Origin: Streptomyces sp. TP-A0356
GTDB taxonomy: Bacteria > Actinomycetota > Actinomycetes > Streptomycetales > Streptomycetaceae
Reading direction: 5' to 3'
Assembly (NCBI RefSeq): GCF_001417775.1
Contig: NZ_BBZJ01000028.1
Span: forward strand, 1 to 64,000
DNA length: 64,000 bases
Shown here: one piece after another, positions 26,399 to 35,085 of the stretch
Layout: each line of letters opens with the position of its first letter
How positions within the stretch are numbered: position 1 is the stretch's first letter
The notes under the pieces: model-generated
Told to the model about the DNA's origin: nothing
What the model saw: only the letters and a program-made list of their open reading frames with translations
Databases searched by the model: none
Program-made: the position numbers and the translations under genes

Positions 26399-26767
26399 TC
26401 AGGCCGTGACGGCCGGCTTGAGGACCTCCTCGCACCACTGCCGGAACGTCGTCGGGGTCGTCGACTCCGCGGTGCGCGGCTCGGCGCTGTCCAGGCCCCG
26501 GTTCTTGGCGTCGAACATGTCGACCATCGCCTGCGCCATCGCGTCGGTCGTCCCGAAGCCGGTGAGGCGCTCCTTGAGCGCCGCGCCCGGAATCTGCCGG
26601 TAGCTGGTCTCGGTGCCGAGGTCCTCGGAGATGATCTGTGCCATCTCGTTGGCCGACACGTCTTCGGGCCCGAGGCAGGCGACCTGGCCGGGCCCCTGCC
26701 ACGAGTCGTCGACCAGCAGCCGTGCGGCGGTGGCGGCGATGTCGGGGGTGCCGTCGGTGACCCTCTG
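26399..26767 (-). pseudogene. 3' half of an NmrA-like NAD(P)-binding gene
   Basis: About 120 C-terminal residues of an NmrA/SDR-a-type protein: DIAATAARLLVDDSWQG, CLGPEDVSANEMAQIISEDLG, YRQIPGAALKERL and a final helix ending EEVLKPAVTA. The N-terminal Rossmann part is missing. At about 26767 the homology stops and an oppositely oriented LysR-type gene, also without its 5' end, begins. Stop and C-terminus are intact. It is presumably a dead fragment. Confidence 0.7.
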
Positions 26768-27556
26768 CTGGTCCGCGCGGGCCAGGGGATGGTCCCGACC
26801 CCGCGAGCCTTGGAACTCCGGGAGGAAGTGGGCGCGTTGCTGCGCAGCTGCGACAACGTCCTGCGGCCCGGAGCCGGTTTCGATGCCGCGCATCTCCAGC
26901 GCACCTTCACCGTGCAGGCCACCGACCTGCTCCTGGTGGGGCTGGCCGGGACCCTGACCGAGCGGATCCACACGCAGGCCCCGCACGTGGACGTGGTCTT
27001 CCTGCCCGAGGCGGTGGAGGGCGGCCCCGCGCTGCGGCAGGGCTGGGTGGACGTCGAACCGGGTGTCCTGGGACACCTGGACCCGGAGATCCGAACCCAA
27101 CAGCTCACCCGGGCGACGCTGGTCGGCATCGCCCGCAGCGGTCATCCCCTCTTCGACGGGCGGATCGACGCGCGCCGTTTCGCCGCGGCCGACCACATCG
27201 GCATCTCCCGGCTCGGCAAACGCCTCGGGCCCATCGACAGCGCCCTCGCGCAACTCGGGCTGCGGCGCCGCATCGCGGTCGTCGTCCCCAGCCATACGAG
27301 CGCGATGATGCTCGCCCGGGACACCGACCTCGTTGCGCTCACCCTGGCCAACTGGCTCCCCGACACCACCTCCGCACTGGGACTGCGCACCTTCCCCATC
27401 CCCCTGGACCTTGCACCCCTCGACCTCGGAACGGCCTGGCACCCCCGCAACTCGACCGACCCCGGGCACCGCTGGTTCCGCGACCACCTGGCAGCCGCGG
27501 TCCTGGCCCCGTCCGGGACGGGAGACGACAGCTCTCGCAGGACCACGACGTCGTAG
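26768..27556 (+). pseudogene. LysR-family regulator lacking its HTH
   Basis: The frame picks up a LysR-type regulator at VRAGQGMVPTPRALELREEV, the end of the DNA-binding domain. It continues through the linker helix and substrate-binding domain (RTFTVQATDLLLVGLAGTL ... VGIARSGHPLFDGRID ... DLVALTLANWL). The first 45-50 residues that form the winged HTH are absent, and the upstream DNA belongs to the opposite-strand NmrA remnant. The first ATG in frame is at 26789. It could at most make a non-DNA-binding effector domain. LysR genes are often divergent from the SDR gene they control, which is the geometry preserved here. Confidence 0.7.
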
Positions 27557-27631
27557 GGGCGAGACTGGGCGGCAGTTGGGGCATGGAGCCGGTCGGTGCC
27601 CATGTGCTGCCGGGTGCGCCTCTTCGGGCGG

Positions 27632-29131
27632 TCACCGGCAGGCCAGTGGATTCGGCAGCGGCAGATAGCGCGCGTCCGCGCCGTCCGCGCCCGTCCAGCG
27701 CAGCAGGAGGTTCGTCTTCCCGGGGAGGGTGGGCGAGGCGAGCAGGGCGGGGATCTCGGGGACGGGGTGGCGGGCCAGTTCCGCGCGGGCGACGGGCCAG
27801 GGGTTCCAGCCGGGGTGGCGTTCCGACAGCAGCGCCGCCACCTCGGTGAGGTTGTTGACGACCAGGCAGTACACCAGCCGCTCCCAGCCCGCCTCGCGGG
27901 ACACGTCCGTCAGGAGCTTGACGCCTTCCGCGTCGCGGAACAGCGCCTGGACGGGCAGGCCGGTGGCGTCCACCGCGACCAGCGTGTTCTGCAGGTGCGC
28001 CTCCAGGACGACGCCGTGCCGCTCGAACGCCGCCAGGGCCGGGGGCACGACCTGGCGCAGATACGCCGTCCACCAGGGCGCCGGGTCGGTGAGCGCGTCC
28101 AGGGGGCTGCCCTCGAAGCCGTCCACGAGGGCCGCGGCGAGCAGCGGGGTGGCGCCGGGCAGGACGTGCCGGCGCAGGCCGTCGCGGACCAGGACGGCGA
28201 GCTCCTCGAAGGCGAAGGCGGCCGTGCGGTAGCCGCGGTCGCTCAGCCAGGCCGCGGGGCCGCCGAGCGCCGCGAACGCGGACGCCGCCGCCGCGTCGGT
28301 GCGGCGCAGCTCGAGCAGGTCGTGGCGCCACAGGCGGCGGATGTCGTTGGTGATCCGCACGTCCAGGCTGAACTTGACGAAGAGGTCGTCGTCGGGGGCG
28401 TACACCGTGCGGATGGCGGCCGTGGGCCGGACGGGGCGCGCGGTGTGGCCGAGCCGGACCAGGCGCCCGTCCTCGAACGCCTCCTGGATCTCCGGGCGGG
28501 CGGCGACCAGGTCGAGCTGCCAGGGGTGCGCGGGCAGCAGTCGGTAGCCGCGCGGGGCGGTGCCGAGCGCGTCGAGCGCCGTCGTGTCGCCCTCCTCGAC
28601 GACCGCGTCCTCGCGTACCCCCAGCAGGGTGAGCGGGAAGCGGGCGTACGCCTCGGGCGCGTACGGCAGCCAGCTCGCCACCGGTCCGCCGCCGCGCGCC
28701 TTGGGCGCCGGATGGCAGGGGTGCCCGGTGATCAGGGACTGCTCGGAACGCACGTACGGGTCGTCCGGTGCCTCGGCACGCGCGCGTGCGGCCAGGATCG
28801 CGGCCACCGCCTCCCGGCTGTCGATCATCTCGCCGGGCAGTTCGGGGTTGGAGAGGCCGGTGGCGGCGCGCAGCTCCTCGGCGATGAGTTTGACCAGCTC
28901 GGCATGGGTGAGGGGATGCCAGGTGCCGTCTGTGTGCAACTCGGGGTCACGGGGCCGGCGTCCGCCGCGTACGCGCAGCAGCCGGCCGCCGGCCCGAAGC
29001 CGGTGGACGCCCTGCTCACCGGTGGGTTCCGCCGCCTCCCGGAGCAGACAGTTGAGCAGCGGCGCCGACGCGTAGGCGTCGGCGCGCTCGGGGACGTCGT
29101 CCCTGGGGTGCATGGGGTCCACGCGATCCAT
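27632..29131 (-). CDS. IucA/IucC-family siderophore synthetase (copy 1)
   Basis: About 499 residues, an NRPS-independent siderophore (NIS) synthetase that joins citrate or a dicarboxylic acid to an amine using ATP. Typical motifs are SLITGHPCHPAPKARGG, RLLPAHPWQLD, VKFSLDVRITNDIRRLWRHD, the catalytic-core VVLEAHLQNTLVA, and a C-terminal FhuF-like segment ending KTNLLLRW. I chose ATG 29131; GTG 29149 and ATG 29113 are alternatives, and no strong RBS decides. It is divergent from a second synthetase gene. No decarboxylase, N-hydroxylase or acyltransferase gene is near, so the product cannot be named. Confidence 0.88.
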   Translation of the reverse strand: MDRVDPMHPRDDVPERADAYASAPLLNCLLREAAEPTGEQGVHRLRAGGRLLRVRGGRRPRDPELHTDGTWHPLTHAELVKLIAEELRAATGLSNPELPGEMIDSREAVAAILAARARAEAPDDPYVRSEQSLITGHPCHPAPKARGGGPVASWLPYAPEAYARFPLTLLGVREDAVVEEGDTTALDALGTAPRGYRLLPAHPWQLDLVAARPEIQEAFEDGRLVRLGHTARPVRPTAAIRTVYAPDDDLFVKFSLDVRITNDIRRLWRHDLLELRRTDAAAASAFAALGGPAAWLSDRGYRTAAFAFEELAVLVRDGLRRHVLPGATPLLAAALVDGFEGSPLDALTDPAPWWTAYLRQVVPPALAAFERHGVVLEAHLQNTLVAVDATGLPVQALFRDAEGVKLLTDVSREAGWERLVYCLVVNNLTEVAALLSERHPGWNPWPVARAELARHPVPEIPALLASPTLPGKTNLLLRWTGADGADARYLPLPNPLACR

Positions 29132-29216
29132 TCGTTCCGTACGGTGCACTGACGATCAGTATGTCTGTCGTGGTCCGACACCCATGATGCGCCGCCCCGT
29201 CCCGAGGAGCCCGACC

Positions 29217-30734
29217 GTGCACCCTTCCCCCTCCGCCGAGGCCGAGCTCGCCGGCGAGCTCGACGCCGTGCGGCCCGATCTGTCGGCGTCGTACGCGGCC
29301 GCTCTCCCCGGCGCGCGTGCCGCCGTCCTGTCGCGCCTGTGGCGGGCGCTGGCCCATGAGCCGCTGCCGTGGATCACGCGCAGGGAGCCGACGGCCGGCG
29401 GACTGACCCTCCACCTGGCCGACGGGCGCCGGCTGCACGGCCCCTGCGCGGACCCGTACGCGACCGCCGCGTATGTGACGGAGGTGCGGCTCGACGGGCA
29501 GGTGTACGACCGTCCGGCGGCTGTGGTGACGGCCCTCGGCGTCCCGCACGGTGCGGCGTTCGCCGCCGAACTCGACCACAGTGCGGCCTCGTTGGCGCTG
29601 TCGCGGGCCGACCAGCCGCTGGGCGCGCCCGATCCGGTGACGAGCTGGGAGTGGGAGCAGCGGGTGGTCGACGGGCATCCGTTCCATCCCAACTGCCGTT
29701 CGCGGCCCGGCTTCTCGGCCGCCGAAGAGCTCGCCTACGGGCCCGAGCACCGGCCGCTGGTGCGCCTGGGTCTGGTCCCCGTGGACGACGGTCTCGTCCG
29801 GGGCGAGTGGCCGGCGTGGCTGCGGGACGGCGCCCGCCGGCTGGTTCCCGTCCACCCCTGGCAGACGGCGCACGTGCTCGGCGTGGCGGCGCAGGAGGGT
29901 CCGACCGCGCATCCGCTGATGTCCCTGCGGACCCTGGCCCTGCCCGACGACGGCCCGCATCTGAAGACCGCGCTCAGCGCGCGGCTGACCTCGTCCGTGC
30001 GCGACATCTCGGTCGCCTCGGTCGACACGTCGCTCGCGTTGTCCGACTTCGGGGAGGCGGTCGCCCGGCGCACGGACGGTCTGCTGCATGTCACCCGGAC
30101 GCTGGGCGCGGTCAGCGCGTACTCCCCCGATCTCGCGGCGCTGGTGCGGGAGTCGCCCGAGACGTACGCGGACAGGGGGGCCGGAGAGCGGGTCGTCCCG
30201 GTGGCCGCCCTGCCCCTGACCGGTCTGCCCGCGTCCCCCGCCTGGCTGGCCGCGTTCGCCCGTCTGGCCCTCACCGTCGGTCTGCTGCTGCTGGACCTGG
30301 GGGTGGCCCTGGAGGCGCACGGCCAGAACCTCCTGGTGGTGCTCTCCCCCACGGACGCTCCCGTGCGGCTGGTCTACCGCGACCTCGCCGACATCCGGGT
30401 GAGCCCCGCCCGGCTGGCCCGCCATGGCATCAAGGCCCCCGAGGTGGCCGACCGGATCGTCACGGACGACGAGACGGCCCTGCGCCGCAAGCTGTTCGGC
30501 TCGCTGGTGGCGGGCGCGCTGGCCTCGACGGCGGGTTCGGCATCCGCCGTGCGGGCGGCGCTGGAGAGCTCGGTACGGGATCTGCCGCGCACCCCTGATC
30601 TCGCGGTACTGCGCGAACAGCCCCTGCCCACCAAGGCGTTGACGCTGATGCGGCTGTCCCCGCAGCGGCCCGGGGACCTGTGGACGCGGCTGCCCAACCC
30701 ACTCGTGCCGAAGGAAGCCCCCTCCGGCCACTGA
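29217..30734 (+). CDS. IucA/IucC-family siderophore synthetase (copy 2)
   Basis: 505 residues, second NIS synthetase. Conserved segments: QRVVDGHPFHPNCRSRPGF, RLVPVHPWQTAHVL, LKTALSARLTSSVRDISV, and VALEAHGQNLLVVLS. It differs from copy 1 in the active-site loop (SRPG in place of PKAR), as expected for two synthetases acting at successive steps. The GTG at 29217 follows GAGGAG with 7-nt spacing. The short intergenic region between the two divergent genes shows no recognisable DmdR/DtxR iron box, although it contains a small TGTCG-N5-CGACA repeat. Confidence 0.88.
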   Translation: MHPSPSAEAELAGELDAVRPDLSASYAAALPGARAAVLSRLWRALAHEPLPWITRREPTAGGLTLHLADGRRLHGPCADPYATAAYVTEVRLDGQVYDRPAAVVTALGVPHGAAFAAELDHSAASLALSRADQPLGAPDPVTSWEWEQRVVDGHPFHPNCRSRPGFSAAEELAYGPEHRPLVRLGLVPVDDGLVRGEWPAWLRDGARRLVPVHPWQTAHVLGVAAQEGPTAHPLMSLRTLALPDDGPHLKTALSARLTSSVRDISVASVDTSLALSDFGEAVARRTDGLLHVTRTLGAVSAYSPDLAALVRESPETYADRGAGERVVPVAALPLTGLPASPAWLAAFARLALTVGLLLLDLGVALEAHGQNLLVVLSPTDAPVRLVYRDLADIRVSPARLARHGIKAPEVADRIVTDDETALRRKLFGSLVAGALASTAGSASAVRAALESSVRDLPRTPDLAVLREQPLPTKALTLMRLSPQRPGDLWTRLPNPLVPKEAPSGH

Positions 30735-30759
30735 GGTTGTTGGCCGGCGCGCCACCTCG

Positions 30760-30797
30760 GATCAACGAGATCGTTTTGAAGCACGACACCGTTGATC
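30760..30797. promoter_or_regulatory. spaced inverted repeat before the VWA gene
   Basis: GATCAACG and CGTTGATC, perfect 8-nt arms separated by 22 nt, lie just upstream of the VWA-protein ATG at 30812. This could be a looped operator or a 5'-leader hairpin. Confidence 0.4.
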
Positions 30798-30811
30798 AAT
30801 AGGATCCGCCG

Positions 30812-32077
30812 ATGATCACAAGACAACGGCTGGCGGCGGGAGTCTGCGCCCTGCTCGCCGCCCTGGCGGCCGGAATCGCCGTCCCGGCCGACGCCCTCGC
30901 CGACGAGACCACAGCCCAGGACGCGCCCAAGGTCGATCTCGTCCTCGACGTCAGCGGTTCGATGCGGACGCGGGACATCGACGGCGGCTCGCGGATGGCC
31001 GCGGCGAAGCAGGCCTTCGACGAGGTCGTGGACGCGACGCCGCAGGAGGTGCGGCTCGGCATCCGGACGCTGGGCGCCAACTACCCCGGCAACGACCGCA
31101 AGACGGGATGCAAGGACACCGCGCAGCTCTACCCGGTGGGGCCGCTGAACCGGACCCAGGCCAAGACGGCCGTGGCGACGCTGCAGCCCACCGGCTGGAC
31201 GCCGATCGGCCCCGCCCTGCAGAAGGCGGCGGAAGACCTCGCCGGCGGCAACGGGACGCGCCGTATCGTCCTGATCACCGACGGCGAGGACACCTGCGCC
31301 CCGCTGGACCCGTGCGAGGTGGCCCGTGAGATCGCGGCCAAGGGGATCGGGCTGACCATCGACACCCTCGGTCTGGTGCCGGACGCCAAGCTGAACAAGC
31401 AGCTGAGCTGCATCGCCGAGGCGACCGGTGGCACCTACACCTCGGTCCAGCACAAGAGGGAACTCTCCGGCAAGGTCAACCAGTTGGTGGACCGCACGGC
31501 GGACAAGGTGGTCACGCCGGTCGCCGTGGACGGCAGCGACCAGTGCGCCACGGCGCCCACGCTGAAGTCGGGTCTCTACACGGACCGCGAGGAGTTCGGG
31601 CAGCACCGCTTCTACCGCGCGGACGTGAAGCCGGGCCAGGAGCTGCGCGCCTCGGTCAGCGTCTCCGACGACCGGCAGGTGAACCCCGACTACGGGGTGA
31701 CGTTGCGGGCGGTCACCCTGCACGGGCGTGAGATCGTGCGCGGCGAGGCGACCGGCACGGGCCGTACGGACGTGCTCTCGACGGGTCTGCGCTACCCGAA
31801 GCCGGTGAGCGACGACGAGAACGCGCCCGCCGAGACGGTGTGCCTCCAGGTCGCCAACTCCTTCTCACCGGCGGCCGGGGTGAAGACCACGCCCGGGCTG
31901 CCGCTGGAGATGACGGTGGATGTCGTCGCCGGTCCCGACAAGGCAGGCGACGTGGCCTCCTTCGGGCTCGGGCGCGGCTGGTGGCTGCTCGGCGCACTCG
32001 TGCTGACCGGCTTCCTCGCGGGTCTGGTGTGGGGCTGGGTGTCGCGCTGGCGGGTCGCGGTCTGGAGGACCAACTGA
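30812..32077 (+). CDS. secreted/membrane VWA-domain protein
   Basis: 421 residues. An Ala/Leu-rich signal peptide ends near residue 30. A von Willebrand A domain follows, with an intact MIDAS: DVSGSM (D46, S48, S50), a Thr in GWTPIGPAL, and the Asp in ITDGEDTC. Several Cys could form disulphides. A beta-rich region of about 150 residues precedes a C-terminal membrane helix (GWWLLGALVLTGFLAGLVWGWV) and a basic tail, so the protein faces outside. Its stop overlaps the next start (TGATG), coupling the two. It probably binds a metal-dependent protein partner; no target is known. Confidence 0.88.
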   Translation: MITRQRLAAGVCALLAALAAGIAVPADALADETTAQDAPKVDLVLDVSGSMRTRDIDGGSRMAAAKQAFDEVVDATPQEVRLGIRTLGANYPGNDRKTGCKDTAQLYPVGPLNRTQAKTAVATLQPTGWTPIGPALQKAAEDLAGGNGTRRIVLITDGEDTCAPLDPCEVAREIAAKGIGLTIDTLGLVPDAKLNKQLSCIAEATGGTYTSVQHKRELSGKVNQLVDRTADKVVTPVAVDGSDQCATAPTLKSGLYTDREEFGQHRFYRADVKPGQELRASVSVSDDRQVNPDYGVTLRAVTLHGREIVRGEATGTGRTDVLSTGLRYPKPVSDDENAPAETVCLQVANSFSPAAGVKTTPGLPLEMTVDVVAGPDKAGDVASFGLGRGWWLLGALVLTGFLAGLVWGWVSRWRVAVWRTN

Positions 32078-32877
32078 TGCGTATCGCACGAGTTCTGACA
32101 GTGGCGGCTGTGCTGCTGGGGGCCGCGGCGGCCCCGGCCGCCGCCGACGCCTCGCCGTCCGCGAGTCCGTCCGGCGGCAGTGCCGCGCCCGCCTCGGCGG
32201 GTACGTCGTTCCGTACGGCGACGGAGATCCAGCAGGGGCAGCAGGCCACGGCGAGCGCCTCGACGGGCGACTACCTGTACTGGTCGTTCCCCGCGGACGC
32301 CGGGCAGCGCCCCACGGTCAAGGCGACGGTGAAGCTGCCCTCGTCGTCCCGGAGCGGGGCGCAGACCTGGCAGCTCGACGTGTACGACGGGCTGCGGCGC
32401 CGCCAGGCGTGCCAGTACGGGGCCCAGACGCGGACGGCCGCCCAGGACGTGGCCTCGGTGGAGCTGGCCTGCACCCTGCGCACGGTCCGCGCCTGGTCGG
32501 AGCCGTGGGCCGATGACCCGCTGCCAGGCACGTACTACGTCCGGCTGACCGTGGTGGGCCTGGGCACGGCCGACCTCGGACTGCCGGTGAACGCCGAGGT
32601 GCGGGTGGACTCCAAGGACATCGGCGGCTCGGCGGCGGTGGACGGTTCGCTGGCACGGCCGCTGGTGCCGGGAATCGCCACCTCGCAGAAGTCCTCCGAC
32701 TCCGGTTCGGCCAAGCTGTCCTCACTGACGCCGGGCGACGGCTGGGCCTCGGGCTGGTGGTCCGACCGCTGGGTGTGGACCGCGATCGGCGGTGTCCTGG
32801 CAGCGCTCGCGGGCATCGGGGGCCATGCGCTGACGCGCGGCTCGGGGCGTCCGTCGCGCGTGCCGCCGGGCGTCTGA
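32077..32877 (+). CDS. membrane-anchored secreted partner of the VWA protein
   Basis: 266 residues with signal peptide (MRIARVLTVAAVLLGAAAAPAAA), a Ser/Pro linker, and a beta-rich domain with FRTATEIQQGQQATASASTGDYLYWSF (a pattern like bacterial pre-peptidase C-terminal folds). Two Cys and a C-terminal membrane helix, WTAIGGVLAALAGIGGHAL, follow. It overlaps the VWA gene by 1 nt. The topology mirrors the VWA protein (outside domain, C-terminal anchor), so they likely work as a surface complex. No enzymatic motif is visible. Confidence 0.8.
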   Translation: MRIARVLTVAAVLLGAAAAPAAADASPSASPSGGSAAPASAGTSFRTATEIQQGQQATASASTGDYLYWSFPADAGQRPTVKATVKLPSSSRSGAQTWQLDVYDGLRRRQACQYGAQTRTAAQDVASVELACTLRTVRAWSEPWADDPLPGTYYVRLTVVGLGTADLGLPVNAEVRVDSKDIGGSAAVDGSLARPLVPGIATSQKSSDSGSAKLSSLTPGDGWASGWWSDRWVWTAIGGVLAALAGIGGHALTRGSGRPSRVPPGV

Positions 32878-32897
32878 CCCCGCCGCATCCGAAGGCC

Positions 32898-32932
32898 GAG
32901 GCCCGCCGCGCCCCTCGGGTGCGGCGGGCCTC
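32898..32932. terminator. bidirectional terminator
   Basis: GAGGCCCGCCGC and its perfect complement (12-bp stem, 11-nt loop) lie between the convergent VWA-partner gene and the HxlR gene. Confidence 0.8.
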
Positions 32933-32954
32933 GCCCGTGCTCCGGCGTTCACCG

Positions 32955-33581
32955 TCACTCCCCGCGCAGCACCTTGGCGAGCGTGCCGTCCCCCGACACC
33001 TCGACGCGTCCCGCCGCCACGGCCTGATGGAACGTCAAGGCTCCTCGGCCCAGGTCCGTGCATGTCTCCGCGTCGAGAGTGAGGCGCGCCTCGGGCTCCC
33101 CGGGGGCTGGCCCGTCGCCGTACACCGGGCCGTCCTGGGCGCCGAGCCAGAGGTGGAAGAGGCCCTCGTCCAAGTGGACTTCGACCAGCCCCTCCCCCTG
33201 CAGCGAGCGCAGCAGCGGCAGCGCGAACCAGTGCGCGCGCACCGCGTCCGTCGCCCGGCGCTCCGCGAGGGCGGGCGCGCCCCATGACCCGAGTGCCTGG
33301 ATCACCGGCAGCAACTCCTGCCCACGGCTGGTGAGTTCGTAGACGTAGACGGCTCCGGGTGGGGGCAGCCGGCGTCGTGTGGTCAGCCCGTCGCGCTCCA
33401 TCTCCTTCAGCCGGGACGCCAGCACGTCCGTGCTCACGCCCGGCAGATCCGCGTGCAGGTCGGTGTAGCGGCGCGGACCGGCCAGCAGCTCGCGGACGAT
33501 CAGGAGGGTCCAGCGGTCGCCGACGGCGTCGAGGGCCCGGGCCGTGGAGCAGTACTGGTCGTAGCTTCGGCGAGGTGACAT
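32955..33581 (-). CDS. HxlR-family regulator with SCP2-like C-terminal domain
   Basis: 208 residues. The HxlR winged helix covers about 5-95: YDQYCSTARALDAVGDRWTLLIVRELLAGPRRYTDLHADLPGVSTDVLASRLKEME. Its Cys near residue 9 is at the position used for redox sensing in some relatives. The C-terminal 90 residues form an SCP2/sterol-carrier-like fold (LTLDAETCTDLGRGALTFHQAVAAGRVEVSGD). It is divergent from the aminotransferase gene with a perfect palindrome in between. I placed the start at ATG 33581 rather than 33599, to match the usual length before the Cys. Confidence 0.88.
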   Translation of the reverse strand: MSPRRSYDQYCSTARALDAVGDRWTLLIVRELLAGPRRYTDLHADLPGVSTDVLASRLKEMERDGLTTRRRLPPPGAVYVYELTSRGQELLPVIQALGSWGAPALAERRATDAVRAHWFALPLLRSLQGEGLVEVHLDEGLFHLWLGAQDGPVYGDGPAPGEPEARLTLDAETCTDLGRGALTFHQAVAAGRVEVSGDGTLAKVLRGE

Positions 33582-33623
33582 GCGACGCAGTCTAGACACG
33601 TTGTTGGACTTTCCAAGCTGTCA

Positions 33624-33638
33624 CTTGGTAAAACCAAG
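33624..33638. promoter_or_regulatory. palindrome CTTGGT-AAA-ACCAAG
   Basis: A perfect 6+3+6 inverted repeat midway between the divergent HxlR gene (43 bp) and the aminotransferase gene (30 bp). A related half-site TTGGA/TCCAA pair (33604-33616) lies beside it. Likely HxlR operator. Confidence 0.6.
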
Positions 33639-33668
33639 CAACACCCGATAGCGGAGGGGAAGCGGCGC

Positions 33669-34877
33669 ATGGAGTTCCGGCAGTCGAGCAAGCTCAGCGA
33701 AGTCTGTTACGAGATCCGCGGTCCGGTGATCGAGCACGCCAACGCGCTGGAGGAGGCGGGCCACAGCGTGCTGCGCCTGAACACCGGCAACCCCGCGCTC
33801 TTCGGGTTCGAGGCGCCGGAGGAGATCCTCCAGGACATGATCCGGATGCTGCCGCAGGCGCACGGGTACACGGACTCGCGCGGTGTCCTCTCCGCCCGCC
33901 GTGCCGTGGCGCAGCGCTACCAGGAGCGGGGTCTGGAGGTCGGCGTCGACGACGTCTTCCTCGGCAACGGCGTCTCCGAGCTGGTCTCGATGGCGGTACA
34001 GGCGCTGGTGGAGGACGGCGACGAGATCCTCGTACCCGCACCGGACTTCCCCCTGTGGACGGCCGTGACGACCCTCGCGGGCGGCAGGGCCGTGCACTAC
34101 CTGTGCGACGAACAGGCCGACTGGTATCCGGACCTGGCCGACATGGCGTCGAAGATCACGGACCGCACCAAGGCCGTCGTGATCATCAACCCCAACAACC
34201 CGACGGGCGCGGTCTACCCCAAGGAGATCGTCGAGGGCATCCTCGACCTCGCCCGCCGGCACGGCCTGATGGTCTTCGCGGACGAGATCTACGACCAGAT
34301 CCTGTACGACGACGCGGTGCACCACTCGGCCGCCGCCCTCGCCCCCGACCTGGTGGTCCTCACCTTCTGCGGACTGTCGAAGACCTACCGTGTGGCGGGC
34401 TTCCGCTCCGGCTGGCTGGTCGTGACGGGCCCGAAGCAGCACGCGCGCAACTACCTGGAGGGCCTGATGATGCTGGCCTCCATGCGGCTGTGCGCCAACG
34501 CACCGGCCCAGTACGCGATCCAGGCCGCGCTCGGCGGCCGCCAGTCCATCACCGAGCTGACCGCGCCCGGCGGCCGCCTCCACGAACAGCGCGACCGCGC
34601 CTGGCAGAAGCTCAACGAGATCCCCGGCGTGACGTGCGTGAAGCCGAAGGGCGCGCTGTACGCGTTCCCGCGCCTGGACCCGAAGGTGCACAGGATCCAC
34701 GACGACGAGAAGTTCGTCCTGGACCTGCTGCTGCGCGAGAAGATCCAGGTCGTCCAGGGGACGGGCTTCAACTGGCCCTCCCCCGACCACTTCCGGATCC
34801 TCACCCTGCCGCAGGCCGACGTGCTGGAGACGGCGATCGGGCGGATCGGGCGGTTCCTCAGCGGGTACCGGCAGTAG
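33669..34877 (+). CDS. PLP-dependent class I aminotransferase (AlaA-like)
   Basis: 402 residues, fold-type I aminotransferase close to alanine/pyruvate transaminases. The signature segments are NTGNPALFGFEAPEEI, the substrate-cofactor block NPNNPTGAVYP, DEIYDQI with the pyridine-N Asp, and the PLP lysine in FCGLSKTYRVAGFRSGW (near residue 240). A second PLP/carboxylate Arg is in HFRILTLP. It is cytosolic. Divergent from HxlR and probably its target. Whether the substrate is alanine or another small amino acid cannot be read from sequence. Confidence 0.92.
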   Translation: MEFRQSSKLSEVCYEIRGPVIEHANALEEAGHSVLRLNTGNPALFGFEAPEEILQDMIRMLPQAHGYTDSRGVLSARRAVAQRYQERGLEVGVDDVFLGNGVSELVSMAVQALVEDGDEILVPAPDFPLWTAVTTLAGGRAVHYLCDEQADWYPDLADMASKITDRTKAVVIINPNNPTGAVYPKEIVEGILDLARRHGLMVFADEIYDQILYDDAVHHSAAALAPDLVVLTFCGLSKTYRVAGFRSGWLVVTGPKQHARNYLEGLMMLASMRLCANAPAQYAIQAALGGRQSITELTAPGGRLHEQRDRAWQKLNEIPGVTCVKPKGALYAFPRLDPKVHRIHDDEKFVLDLLLREKIQVVQGTGFNWPSPDHFRILTLPQADVLETAIGRIGRFLSGYRQ

Positions 34878-35029
34878 GGAATGCGGGCGGCGGCCCCCTG
34901 TCGGTGATCCCCCGGCTTCGCGCGCCCGGCCGAGTCGTACCGCCGCTTCGCCTTCCCCCGGGTCTGGGTGCCTCCCCGGAGAACGGCCGTCTGGCCCAGT
35001 CCGTCCTGCGCGCCGCCGCGACCCCATGA

Positions 35030-35071
35030 CACGGTGCTGTGGAGCGAAAACACGGTGCTGTGGAGCGAAAC
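35030..35071 (+). repeat. 21-bp perfect tandem duplication
   Basis: Two head-to-tail copies of a 21-nt unit (starting CACGGTGCTGTGGAGCG) differ only in the last base (A or C). They lie directly before the RBS of the phosphatase gene. A local duplication of its leader or promoter-proximal region. Confidence 0.8.
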
Positions 35072-35085
35072 AGGAAGGACAGGGC

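Noticed and set aside
29150..29216. Iron box for the siderophore synthetases
   Set aside because: No sequence resembling the 19-bp TTAGGTTAG-type palindrome was found; only a weak TGTCG-N5-CGACA repeat.
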